Shown: piece by piece, positions 25,001 through 35,646 of the stretch
How the letters are laid out: each line of letters starts with the position of its first letter
How positions within the stretch are numbered: position 1 is the first letter of the stretch
From: Chrysemys picta bellii
Taxonomy: Eukaryota; Chordata; Testudines; Emydidae
Reading direction: 5' to 3'
DNA length: 64,000 nt
NCBI RefSeq assembly: GCF_011386835.1
Contig: NC_088797.1
Coordinates: 93,196,264 to 93,260,263 of the forward strand
The notes under the pieces: generated by a model
What the model was told of the DNA's origin: nothing
Seen by the model: the letters and a program-made list of their open reading frames with translations, nothing else
The model's database searches: none
Program-made: the position numbers and the translations under genes

Positions 25001-25934
25001 TATTTTAATGGACAGCCAATTCAGAAGGCTTTCACACAAATTCAGGGGGCACATAAACCTAATACTGTTATTTCTATTTAAGAACATTAATAGACAAATT
25101 AATTCCTAAACATGACGAATCTGAACAAAAATATTGAAAAATTGAAGGATTGCTATTCAGTAAAAATATATTCAATCTTCACTGTTGTGGGGAGTTAAAT
25201 TAAAAAAAATAGAAATATTTTTGATTACCTTGCTAAAATAACTTTATATTCATTGTTTTCCCAGTGCTTGTCAGCAAACTCAATTAGTTTAAAGCATATT
25301 TCATCTTTTTTAGACCATTAAAATGGCAACTTTATGCATCATCTCAGAATTCCATAGCTCTTTAAATATAAAGATGTTAAATTTTACAAAGTACATTAAA
25401 AATGTAATTTTCAGAAGAAATTTTATATTGATTGAGAGAGAGAGACTAACAGAGGTCTGTGGTAGTTGGCCATAATCCTGGGGGGGAGGGCGGGAATCAA
25501 TCATGATCATTGCAAAAAAGTAATATTTTATATGTGCAGGTATGCTGTTATTTAAAATCTTAGGTATTTCAATTTGAGAAATTTATGAGGCAGCAGAAGG
25601 ACTAAAAAAGCCAAATACTAAGAACAATTTAGAATAAATTAAGACATTAACAGGGACAAATTCATCCCAAGTTTAATAGCATTGAGTGCAAAGCCATTAC
25701 ACCTATTGAAGTCAACAGGAGTTTTGCCATAGATGTCAACCAGACCAAGTCTTCAGCTACCCATTTCTTATTCACAAACAAAAACCTTTGTTTAATGTTA
25801 GTTGGGATTGCTTTCACCAATCAACTAAAGCAGAAGAAAAATAGGAATACAAAGTTAACAATTAAAATATTTCAAAGTCAAGCATTCAAGTTAGGAAATG
25901 CCAGAATGAACACTGCCCAATCTTAATTCAGCAC

Positions 25935-26380
25935 TGTAACAGGGCATAGTTCCACTCCTATCTTCTTCCCTGCAGAAAATGCACTGACTCCACCACCACC
26001 AGGTATGCACTCAATGACCTTTTATTTCAAGTTACCTCCACCAATATCACTACAGACCCCATGCAACAGCCTATTCACTATATCTATAGTGCTTTTTCAG
26101 GATCTGAGGGGGAACAGAGGTCTCCTTTCTCGGAGACCTCTGCATAACTGGGCTCAGCTAACCCTAGTCCCCTCCCCTCTCAATTTGTGTCCCCTCCTCC
26201 TGTGGGAACTTCCTTCCTGTGTCTCTATCAGACTTGGGCTGATAGACTAATTGAATCTTTACCCCACCCAGCCCCACCAACCTGATTAGATAATTACCAC
26301 AACTAGCTTCCTCTGGGGAACTAATTAGCATAAGTGATCAAAATGCAGGCTCACCTGTTCACTCCCTGCACACTGTCACA
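25935..26380. mobile_element. Short LTR-like repeat
   Basis: Begins TG (tgtaacaggg) and ends CA (cactgtcaca); the outermost bases are inverted (TGTAACAG/CTGTCACA). Flanks are agcac (25930-25934) and agccc (26381-26385), 4 of 5 identical, compatible with a decayed 5-base target duplication. The length (446 bases) fits a small solo LTR. No coding region. Confidence 0.5.
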
Positions 26381-26439
26381 AGCCCTCTTGTGCATATACA
26401 TTATGAGACTATTATTAATTACATGATCCCATATTTTCT

Positions 26440-26670
26440 GTAGGATTTCTGCCTTATTTGTTGCAGAAGTCAGAAGGTTTATAATGAATGAGACAGGGGG
26501 TTGCAGGAAGAAAAAGAGGGATGGTCTAATGGTTAGGGCAGTTGAATGCCACCCTGGAGACTTGGATTCCATTCCTGCCTCTACCTTTGATTTCTTATGT
26601 GATGATAGGCAAGCCACACCAAAGTTTTCACATGAAGTCACTTCTGCATGTAATTGAAGGTTGTATCACA
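26440..26670 (+). repeat. Old SINE-like relic, copy 1
   Basis: Shares ordered words with 27410-27700: 'tctgtagga', 'tttgttgc.gaagt', 'ggatggtct.atg.tta', 'ggcagttgaatgc'. The block from 26520 on has a tRNA-like head ('tggtctaatggttagggcag') and MIR-like text ('gataggcaagccac'). Confidence 0.5.
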
Positions 26671-27409
26671 CATACCTACACACAAGGGGAAAGAAAATAT
26701 GAGTGCATGAATAATATTCATTCTGGCATTTCCTAACTTGACTTTGCAATTTCATAATCCTTTTTAATCCTTAATTTGTTTTTTTCTTAATTTTTCATAG
26801 TTTATTTGATTGATCACCTTAATTCCTATTTAAAGGAAGTTTAAAGGAAGCAAATTTCCTTTGCTTTTTTCCTTTTTTATAAAAAAAAGCACTTACACAT
26901 TTGTTGTCTCAATGTATAGTTTATTGCCATTGTTATTTTTGTGAAGGTCCATATTTCACCACTCAGCATCATGCTAACCAATATATTGTAAGCAATTAAC
27001 TTGAACTTTATACAAACAAAACATTTTTAAACGCAACTTCAGCTTTATTGCAACTTAAGTGACTTTTTAATTGTTTGACAGAAAACTAAGTAGGGACTCA
27101 GCTATAATTTCCCCCTATTTTTTAAAAAGGTAAATATTCAGAAAGTCATAGCTCTCAAGCCAGAAAATTCTGATGCTGCTGTGAGACCATAATTACACAC
27201 AAAAACTATGTAAAAAGATGGTTATTAGGGTTGCATAGTTAAGCACTAAGGTTGCCTGCACAACCTTAATTCAGTACTCTTGTTCACATGTATTATAATA
27301 CAGTCTTTAACTACACAATCACATTATTTTTCCACAGAACCACCGCCTCATTCAGTGCACAGCATGGACCATCTCTAAGGATTAACTGGGGTGATGTAGA
27401 AAGAAGGCT

Positions 27410-27800
27410 ATTGTCTGTAGGACCCTGCCTGGTTTGTTGCTGAAGTTGGAAGGTGTGCAGTTAAAACTGCTGTTCCAGACTGAGTGAACTTGTAGGCTCT
27501 AAAGTTTTACATTGTTTTTGAGTACAGTAATGTGAAAAAAATTGCATGGAACTGCAGAAGGAAAAAGGATGGTCTCATGATTAAGGCAGTTGAATGCTGT
27601 GCAGGAAAATTGTTTTCTATCCCTGTCTGAGCCACAAAGTTCCTAATCAAGACACCTAAGCCAAACTTTTCACAGGTGGTGATTAATTGTGTGTTTTTCA
27701 TTTTCTACATGACCAGCTTGAGACCATGGGGCCTGATTTGCAGAAGTGCTGAGAATTCACAGCCACACCTGAAGTCAATGGAAGCTGGGCTTGAATGTGT
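27410..27800 (+). repeat. Old SINE-like relic, copy 2, with embedded hAT fragment
   Basis: Second copy of the repeat at 26440. Positions 27478-27535 ('cttgtaggctctaaagtttt') match the interior of the hAT element at 27886-28628 (about 28231-28270), so a stray piece of that family sits inside it. The 3' part ('ggggcctgatttgcagaagt') resembles a common amniote repeat tail. Confidence 0.45.
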
Positions 27801-27885
27801 AAAGTTCTGTATATTGCTAAGTACTCTGAAAAATAAGGTTCTAGTCATCTCAAATTGGACACCCTAAATTAGTGGATATATTTAT

Positions 27886-28628
27886 TAGGGCTGTCCAATA
27901 TTTAAAAAATAATTGCAATTAATCATGAGATTAATTGATAGTTGCCATTAATCACAGTTTTAATCACACTGTTAAGCAGTAATAGAATACCAATTTAAAT
28001 TCAATATGGAAGCACGTCCTCTGGAATCGTGGTCAAAGCATGAAGGGACATATGAATATTTTGCATATCTGGCATGTAAATACCCCAACGCCGGCTACAA
28101 CAGTGCTATGTGAACGCCTGTTCTCACTTTCAGGTGGACTTTAAATAAGAAGCAGGCAGCATTATCTACCATAAATGTAAATAAACGTGTTTTCCTTAGT
28201 AATTGGCTGAACAAGAAGTAGGATTGAGTGGACTTGTAGGCTCTAAAGTTTTACATTACTGTATCAAAAACAAAACAATGTAAAAAAAAATTCTACATTT
28301 TTGTAAGTTGCATTTTCACGATAAAGAGATTGCACTACAATATTTGTATGAGGTGAATTGAAAAATACTATTTATTATGTTTCATCTTTTTTACAGTGAA
28401 AATATTTGTCAAATATAATACAATAAAGTGAGCACTGTACACTTTGTATTGTGTTATAATTGAAATCAATATATTTGAAAATGTAGAACATCCAAAAATA
28501 TAAATTAAATTGGTATGCTATTATTGTTTAACAGTGCAATTAAAACTGCAATTAATCACGGCTATTTTTTAAACCTTCTTAATTTGTTTTGCATTAATTG
28601 CTTGAGTTAACTGCGATTGATAGCCCTA
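27886..28628 (+). mobile_element. hAT transposon, internally deleted, copy 1
   Basis: 743 bases with ends TAGGGCTGTC... and ...GATAGCCCTA, inner ends rich in ATTAATC words, and flanking 8-base repeats atatttat (27878-27885) and atattttc (28629-28636), 6 of 8 identical. It retains the 3' end of a transposase gene (28073-28221). A sister copy is at 51809-52491 in the same orientation. Confidence 0.85.
28073..28221 (+). pseudogene. hAT transposase C-terminal remnant, copy 1
   Basis: Two frames join to give the hAT dimerisation-domain end: HVNTPTPATTVLCERLFSLS from 28073, then after a frameshift near 28138, NKKQAALSTINVNKRVFLSN and a stop at 28219-28221. The '(C/S)ER(V/L)FS' motif followed by 'NKKRAAL...VN..V.L..W' is the conserved end of hAT transposases. 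The upstream transposase including the catalytic residues is absent, so it is non-functional. Confidence 0.75.
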
Positions 28629-28636
28629 ATATTTTC

Positions 28637-29397
28637 CATTTATTTCTATGTCTCAGCACCCTATCTGCAAAATGGAGAGAATACCACTCACCTCACAGAA
28701 GCTTTGAAGATAAAAAAATCATTAATGTTTGTGAAGCATACAAATACTATAATGATGAGCATCACTAAAATGCCCATACGGAAACAAATAATTCTGTCTT
28801 CATAGCAGGATTTGAAAAGTGTGCAATAAATAATTCATTAATATTATTGTGTGGTGTATGTATGGAGAACAAATCCAAAATTACAAACGTATTAGGGATA
28901 ATCAAAGTATGTCTGCCAGGCAGGGCTAAAGTTACCCCATCCTAGACAAAGGAATGTGGTTCAGCGACCTTGAAGGTACTTCCAAGTTACACTAAGACAA
29001 TGGGAGTGCAATTTACAAATGAAGGTAAACAGGACCATCAAGCCAGCAAGGGGAGATCTCCCTCTGCTCTGATGCTGAGTGGTTGAGATTGCAGGAAACA
29101 GATGAATTTTCATGAAACTTCCTTTACCAGAAGAGTCCATGTCACCTTTCTTACAGCATGAATAAACTTTACTTTGGATAGTAACCTTCAGAAGAATCTA
29201 TTTTACTGAACTACACAAGAGGACAAAGACCCCACGTTATCTTTCACCTAAGATGACAACTAAACGGAGCATGTGGGCTGTGAAGCTACCTTGCTTGAAG
29301 GTATATTTGTAAGGAAACTATCTTGAAAAAAGGCCATAGCTTGTTCTGTTAAGACAGCCTCTTGAAAGCATTTTTCAGCTTTATTTGCTTATAACTA
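28637..29397. other. Gene-free DNA
   Basis: No recognisable gene or element ends. Confidence 0.4.
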
Positions 29398-29598
29398 GAG
29401 ATGAAGGTAGGCCGGTACGGCATACTGGTAAGAAGTGGCCGCTGGAACCGGCCCTTACACAGCTGACGTTAAAGCTCTGCTGCAGCAGCGCTTTCAGGAC
29501 CATGGCAGCACTTTAATGTCGCTGCCCCTTTTGCCCCCCCACCGGCCCTGCTGGTAGGGACCCAACTGGCGGGGCCACCGGGGGGGAGAGAGGGGGAA
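29398..29598. repeat. GC-rich dispersed repeat abutting the Harbinger element
   Basis: Starts near 'ggccggtacggcatactggt', a short imperfect palindrome, and ends in a G-rich run at 29579-29595. It replaces the left end of the Harbinger element, whose coding sequence starts directly at 29599. The family was not identified. Confidence 0.4.
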
Positions 29599-31027
29599 GC
29601 CTACCAAAGAGCCAGAGAGACAAATGGCCGCTCCGGGTCAGAGCCCCAGACATGCCGCTTCTATGATGAGCTACATGCCATTCTAGGGGGTGCCCCTACA
29701 ACTACCCCAGCCCTGTGCGTGGACTCCATCAATGGATTTGCACGCAACAGGGATGCGGATTTTGGGGACGAGGAAGAGGTTGAAGATAGCGCACAGCAAG
29801 CAAGCAAAGAAACTGTTTTCCCCGACAGCCAGAAACTGTTTTTCACCCTGGATCTAGTACCCTCCCAACCCACCGAAGGCAGGTTCCCAGACCTAGAAGG
29901 TGGAGAAAGGACCTCTGGTGAGTGTACCTTTGTAAATATAATACATGGTTTAAAAGCAAGTGTGTTTAATGATTAATTTGTCCTGAAGACTTGGGATGCA
30001 TTCGCGGCCAGTATAGCTACTGGAAAAGTCTGTTAACGTGTATGGGGATGGAGCGGAAATCCTCCAGGGACATCTCAGTGAAGCTCTCCTTGATGTACTC
30101 CCAAAGCCTGTTAGCCACACAGTGGGGAAGGGCTGAAGCAATCATCCCAGAGAATTGGGTGTGTGGGAGGGGTTTAGTTGAGTTTGTGCTGCACGTTAAC
30201 CTGAAAACCGCAGCCCCTCCTTTTTAAATGGCCAACTCAATGGGTGCTTGGTATGTGACATGAGGGCACTGCTGTTTGAAACCACTGAAGGTTAAAGAAG
30301 CCAAAAGACTGTGGCTTACCATGGCTGCCTGCAAGCCAAATTCTGTTGCCCACCAGCCCTGCGTGGATGATGTCTCACGCCAAACTGGCAGGCCCTCAAT
30401 ATAAGAGGCAAAATGCTACCTTGTAAAGAAAGCACACGTGCTATGTAATGTTAATAGCTTGGTTCACCGTGAAAGAAAGAGTCTACCCATTGTTCTCTAA
30501 AATGTGTCTTTTTAAAGACTACTCTCCCTTTTATTTCCTCCCGCAGCTGCAAATGTTTCAATGCTCCCCGTATCATCTCCGTCCCAGAGGCTAGCGAAGA
30601 TTAGAAGATGAAAAAAAAAACCCTCACGATGAAATGTTCTGAGGTCATGCAGTCCTCCCTCACTGAAAGAGCCCAGCAGAATGCCTGGAGGCAGACACTG
30701 TCAGAGTGCAGGAAAGCACAAAATGAACGCGAGAACATGTGGCGAGATAAAGATGATAGGTGGCGTCAGCGTGATGAAAGGAGGAAGGATGCAATGCTGA
30801 GGCTACTAGAAGATCAAACTGATATTCTCCGGCGTATTGTTGAGGTGCAGGAAAGGCAGCAGGAGCACAGACTGCCGCTGCAGCCCCTGTGTAACCAACT
30901 GCCCTCCTCCCCAAGTTCCATAGCCTCCTCACCCAGACGTCCAAGAACGCGGTGGGGGGGGGGACCTCCGGGCACTCAACCACTCCACCCCAGAGGACTG
31001 CCCAAGGAACAGAAAGCTGGCATTTAA
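29599..31027 (+). pseudogene. Harbinger Myb/trihelix-like protein gene, broken
   Basis: Exon A (29599-29917) opens in frame with AYQRARETNGRSGSEPQTCR, the last helix of a Myb/SANT-like (trihelix) DNA-binding domain, followed by FYDELHAILGG and an acidic linker (DFGDEEEVEDSAQQ), and ends at donor GTGAGT (29918). Exon B follows a pyrimidine-rich CCGCAG acceptor (30541-30546), giving phase-compatible TSAANVSMLPVSSPSQRLAK. The frame then hits TGA at 30609-30611 at an A-rich run; one base out of phase it resumes at 30608 through AQQNAWRQTLSECRKAQ, a basic/acidic coiled coil to about 30880 and a Pro/Ser tail to the stop at 31027. So there is one frameshift plus a missing N terminus. In intact elements this protein helps the nuclease bind the ends. 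AATAAA follows at 31155. Similar predicted genes are common in turtles. Confidence 0.72.
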
Positions 31028-31154
31028 TAAATAAGTTTTGAAGTGCAGTGTGGCTTTGTCCTTCCCTCCTCCACCACACCACTCGGCGCTTCCCTCCTCC
31101 CCCACCCCTCCCGGGCTACCTTTGCAGTTATCCCCCCATTTGTGTGACAAAATT

Positions 31155-31194
31155 AATAAAGAATTCATGAATTTGAAACAAAAATGACTTTATT
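31155..31194. terminator. Facing polyadenylation signals of the two Harbinger genes
   Basis: Plus-strand AATAAA at 31155-31160 follows the Myb-like gene. A minus-strand AATAAA (TTTATT on plus at 31189-31194) follows the nuclease gene. They are only about 30 bases apart, so the two mature transcripts would abut or overlap at their 3' ends. Confidence 0.6.
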
Positions 31195-31301
31195 GTCTCT
31201 GCAAGCGGTGATCAAAGGGGGGAGGGGAGGGCAGCTGGCTTACAGGGAAGTAGAGTGAACCAAGAGGGCGGGTTTTCATCAAAGAGAAACAAACAGAACT
31301 T

Positions 31302-31690
31302 TCACACTGTAGCCTGGCCAGTCATGAAACTGGTTTTCAAAGCTTCTTTGATGCACAGTGCGCCCTGCTGTGCTCTTCTAACGGCCCTGGTGTCTGGCTG
31401 CGCATAATCAGCAGCCAGGCGATTTGTCTTAACCTCCCACCCCGCCATAAACGTTTCCCCCTCACTCTCAAATATTGTGGAGCACACAGCAAGCAGTAAT
31501 AATGATGGGAATATTGGTTTAGCTGAGATCTAACCGAGTCAGTGAACTGCGCCAGCGCACTTTTAAACATTCATTCTACCACCATTCTGCACTTGCTCAG
31601 CCTATAGTTGAACTGTTCCTTACAACTGTCCGAGCTTCATGAGCCATGGGAGCAAGGGGTAGGTGCAACCGTGCGATGCTGCCAGTTGGG
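31302..31690 (-). pseudogene. Harbinger DDE nuclease (transposase) C-terminal remnant
   Basis: Minus strand. Pieces in order: TYPLLPWLMK (about 31660-31630); KEQFNYRLSKCRMVVE (about 31620-31570), with the Glu that ends the DDE triad in this family; IPIIITACCVLHNI (about 31510-31468); then after a one-base shift GETFMAGWEVKTNRLAADYA and on to a stop at 31302-31304. At least one in-frame stop (after RMVVE) and several shifts make it inactive, and the segment between RMVVE and IPIII is scrambled. The motifs 'PWLMKP', 'RMVVE.AFGRLK' and 'CVLHN' define the DDE_Tnp_4/HARBI1-like family. It converges on the Myb-like gene. Confidence 0.75.
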
Positions 31691-31790
31691 AGAGCAGCCC
31701 GAGGCAAAAGCCTCCAGCTCGCATGATATTCCAGGCAGGATTGAATCTCCATTAGATGAAACTTAAAGAAGAGAATGACCTGGAGTCACT

Positions 31791-31949
31791 CCCATTTATG
31801 TCCAGGCGCCCCTGACTGACCTCACCGAGGCCAGCCAGAAACACCCATGTCTGCCCAGGCATCCCCTACCGACCTCACTTAGGCCGGCCAGGAGCACCCA
31901 TTTATGTCCAGGCGACCCCAAATGACCTCACCGAGGTTGCCCAGGAGCA
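31791..31949 (+). repeat. Three 53-base tandem units
   Basis: Units start at about 31791, 31844 and 31897, each with 'cccat.t.tg.ccaggc', 'gacctcac..agg' and 'cag.agcac'. The period of 53 is not a multiple of three, so the array disrupts rather than encodes the nuclease frame. Confidence 0.8.
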
Positions 31950-32464
31950 ACCAGGAAACAGCAACAGACGGTGCAATATGGCTGCTAACCGTCTTTGCTA
32001 ACTTGCAAAGGCAAGGAGCTGCTGCTGTGTAGCAATGCAGTACCGTGTCTGCCAGCAGCAACCAGGAGACGTACAGTGACAGTGAACTGAGCAGGCTCCA
32101 TGCTTGCCGTGGTATGTCGTCTGCACGGGTAACCCAGGAAAAAAGGCGAGAAACTATTTTTTGCCATTGCTTTCACGGGGCGGGGGGAGGGAGAGCCTGA
32201 CGACATGTACCCAGAACCACCCGCAACAATGTTTTTGCCCCATCAGGCATTGGGAGCTCAACCCAGAATTCCAATGGGCGGCGGAAACTGTGGGATAGCT
32301 ACCACAGTGCAATGCTCCGAAAGTCGATGCTAGCCTCGGTACTGTGGACGCACACCACCGACTTAATGTGCTTAGTGGGGACACACACAATCGACTATCG
32401 AATCGATTTATAAAAATCGACTTCTATTAAATTGACCTAATTTCATAGTGTAGACATACCCTCA

Positions 32465-33450
32465 GGAATCTTGGGTTCCATTCATCCCAATCTCCTTGTC
32501 CTACCAGTCCCAGTCTTGCTCTCCCTCCTAGCTCTTTGTGCAACTTCAGTATTCCCCCTCAGCCAACTAAGTCCTCTCTCTCCCACGGACCTCAGTCCCA
32601 GTCACCTTGCCCAGACCACTCTCAGTCTCTCCATCCAAATCCCAATTAGTTTCTGCCCCTCGCCATCCAGTTCCACCAGACTCCTTGTTCCAGTCTACTC
32701 CTTTGTCTTCCTCTTTGTAATGCTGTTACCCCCATCTAGATTTGAATCAGGCTGCTTCCTCTTCCATGCTGCATGGGCATCAGCAGGGAGGTACATCACT
32801 GAAGAGTGAGGGAGAGACAGTCTCCCTGCTGTCAGCTCCAGTGGCTGGCCCCATTCTGGCCTGAAGCAGCATTTAGAAGGAAAGTTTGGCTTTTGTCCTG
32901 TTGCCCAGGACAGGAGAATGCTCAGTCACTATATGGGGATGGCACATGCACAGCCTGGTCACTACTAGGAGCTATGAAGCTCGATCATGCTTAGCGAGGA
33001 TGGAATCTTGGAATCTTCTTCAATTTTAGCTGCTAAAATTGAAGACGTTTCTACTGAGCATATATGAACTGCAATTTGTCAAAGGCTTATAAGCTGGCCA
33101 AATTTAGGCAGATTTTACAAGGATGGCAAAAGGCAGACTCTTGACACAAAAAACATCCCCTTGACAAATTTCAAGTTCCTGCTCCAAAGCATCTAGGCAC
33201 TATATTTTTTCAAAGAGAAGGTCACCAGAATTTTTTTTTAAAAACATGAGCAGAACATATTTTCCCCTAGCCCTTTTCTCAGAAATGGCTAAAGTATTTT
33301 GGCTGCAATTTTCCAAAAATATGCAACCTCAGGCATATCGGTTATGGAAAATGTCAGCCCAAACAGTGAACGTCTGGCAAAGTTATAAGCAATTAAAAAC
33401 AGTGTCTTATCATGCAAAATGACAGGCAACCTTAACAGGCGATGCTACCA
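32465..33450. repeat. Possible dispersed LINE/LTR-like repeat
   Basis: A pyrimidine-rich first half ('ctcagtctctccatccaaat') followed by AT-rich text ('ggccaaatttaggcagattt', 'cagaaatggctaaagtattt'). I associate this order with a common turtle repeat, but no second copy or end is visible here. The 112-codon frame at 32471-32809 reads through the pyrimidine tract and is not a gene. Confidence 0.3.
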
Positions 33451-33956
33451 GCCCCACCTATAATTAAATCTTGGTTTATTCATGAAGCAAAGAGACCTGA
33501 GTATTGAATATGTTTTACTACTATAATTTGGTGTAACTGAGCTTTCCTCACACAGGTCCTGTTCACTTTTTTCTAACCAGCTTTTTAAGCTGGATACCTG
33601 CAAGTTCAATTTTTAATATTTAACTAAACATTAAACTAGTGAGGGTTTAGGTTTGAGTAGTACAAAGTTCCCTCTGACCACACATGGGACACCTTTTAAA
33701 TATCCTTCTTATCCACTGGCAAATCATACTTTGACATGACTGAGAATTATTTTTTATGAAAGGCTGTGCTTCTGGTAATAACAGCATTAGCTAGTAAGTA
33801 CAAACTAAAAAACAGGAATGTAATGTAAATCACAGACGTGCCATTTTTGAAGACAGTGAGACAGAACCACAGCTGATGAAAACTGTCATAGCTCCACTGA
33901 TGTCAATAGAGCTGTGGCAATTTACACCATCTGAGGACCTGCCTCAGCATTTCTAA

Positions 33957-34228
33957 GGGCTTGTCTACACTTGAAACGCTACTGCGGCTGCGCCACAGTA
34001 GTACTTCAGTGTAAACACTACCAACGCTCATGGGAAGGGTTCTTCCATTGATGTAGATAATCCACCTCCCCAAGAGGCAGTAGTTAGGTCAACGTAACAA
34101 TTATTCCATCGACTAGCACTGTCTACACTGGGGGTTAGGTCAGCTTAACTATGTCATTCCAGGGTGTGGATTTTTCACACCCTGAGCAACACGCTGAGTT
34201 GACCTAACTTTTCAGTGTAGACCAGGCC
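33957..34228. mobile_element. PIF/Harbinger MITE with TAA target duplication
   Basis: Ends are GGGCTTGTCTACACT and AGTGTAGACCAGGCC, inverted with few mismatches, flanked on both sides by TAA (33954-33956 and 34229-34231), the preferred 3-base target of PIF/Harbinger. Inner text 'gttgacctaact' near the right end matches the right end of the larger Harbinger at 32430-32440. Non-coding. Confidence 0.85.
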
Positions 34229-34777
34229 TAAAGATAATGTCATTAAAGGTGGTCATGGCCACCTTTTATATTGGATATTCAAATTACCCAAAACATTTAT
34301 ATGCTTCCAAAATTTGCTAGACCATAGGATGGCCATCTGTTTTAAGTAACAAAAATCTACATGTTGAACTAGTAGCATAAGTCTTGACACTGTGCATGCC
34401 CAAATCAGCATATACGATGTCAAAGAAGTGGCATACAAATGAGCAGTTCTGCAATTTGTGTCCCTGTGAAAGGGGAGTAAATTCAGGTCATGGACATCTG
34501 TGTCCTAACAATATTGTTCTAAAATAGCCCTATACTTCAAGACTAGATGTGAAATATCTGGAAGTATTGTAACAGTTTCATGAACTTGCACACATACATG
34601 AAAATGTCCTCTGTGCTAATCATCCCTAGTGAATTAGTGTCTTGTGATCTTTTTTTTTTTTTAAATTATACTGTGCTAATTTAGAACTGTTGACTTTTCT
34701 TAGCCCCTCACATTTATTGATAAATGATGTTATTATTTGGTATTAACCAAAAAACAAATTACATCTGTATATTGATA
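34229..34777. other. AT-rich spacer
   Basis: T tract at about 34649-34662; no gene or element recognised. Confidence 0.4.
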
Positions 34778-34789
34778 CTTGTCATCAAG

Positions 34790-35645
34790 ATTCCAGAAGA
34801 CTGGAAAGTGGCAAATATCGTGCCAATCTATAAAAGGGGAAATAAGGACAGCCCAGGAATTGCAAACCAGTCAGCTTAATTTATGTACCTGGAAAGATAA
34901 TGGAGCAAATAATTAAGCAATCAATTTGCAAACATCTAGATGATCATAAGGTGATAAATAACTGTCAGCATGTATTTGTCAACAACAAATCCTGTCAAAC
35001 CATCCTGATAGCTTTCTTTGACAGGGTAATAATCCTTGTGGATAGGGGGGAAGCGGTAGATGTGGTATATCTTGACTTTAGTAAAGCTTTTGATACTGTC
35101 TTGCATGACCTTCTCAAACAAACTAGGGAAATGCAACCTAGATGGAGCTACTATAAGGTGGGTGAAAAATTGGTTGGAAAACCATTCCCCGAGAGTAGTT
35201 ATCCGTGGTTCACAGTCATGCTGGAAGGGCATCAAGTGGGGTCTCACAGGGATCAATTCTGGTTCCAGTTCTGTTCAATATCTTCACCAATCATTTAGAT
35301 GACATAGAGAGTATATTAATAAAGTTTGTGGACAATACCAAGCTGGGAGGGATTGCAAGTGCTTTGGAAGATAGGATTAAAATTCAAAATGATCTGGACA
35401 AACTGGAGAAATGGTCTGAAGTAAATAGGATGAAATTCAACAAGGACAAATGCAAAGAACTCCACTTAGGAAGGAACAATCAGTTGCACACATACAAAAT
35501 GGGAAATGACTGCCTAGGAAAGAGTACTGAGGAAAGGGATCTGGTGGTCATAGTGGACTACAAGCTAAATATGAGTCAACAGTGTCACACTGTTGCAAAA
35601 AAAGCGAACATCATTCTGGGATGTATTAGCAGGAGTGTTGTAAGT
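34790..35645 (+). pseudogene. CR1 reverse transcriptase remnant
   Basis: The RT domain is spread over three frames. VYLDFSKAFDTV (Asp at about 35074) is the first catalytic motif; a frameshift follows near 35105, then NKLGKCNLDGATIRWVKNWL in a second frame (about 35115-35180), and the third frame holds GVSQGSILVPVLFNIFTNHL. The YADD box is changed to FVDN (35325-35336), losing the second Asp. It continues to SRSVVS where the inserted element cuts it. In intact CR1 this enzyme performs target-primed reverse transcription; this copy is dead. Confidence 0.88.
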
Positions 35646-35646
35646 A

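Larger units (their letters stand above)
29599..32460. mobile_element. Decayed PIF/Harbinger DNA transposon, left end missing
   Basis: Carries the two genes typical of the superfamily in convergent order: a Myb/trihelix-type DNA-binding protein on the plus strand (29599-31027) and a DDE nuclease on the minus strand (31302-31690). The right end reads ...catagtgtagacatacc at 32444-32460, related to the 'GTCTACACT' ends of the MITEs at 33957 and 44798. The left terminus and the 5' part of the Myb gene are lost where the repeat at 29398-29598 abuts. Most of the 5' half of the nuclease gene is also gone or unrecognisable. Confidence 0.8.

Noticed and set aside
31791..31949. A CRISPR array
   Set aside because: Only three contiguous units without unique spacers, inside a transposon remnant of a vertebrate genome.
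32471..32809. A 112-codon hydrophobic protein
   Set aside because: A low-complexity Ser/Leu/Pro translation of a pyrimidine-rich probable repeat.
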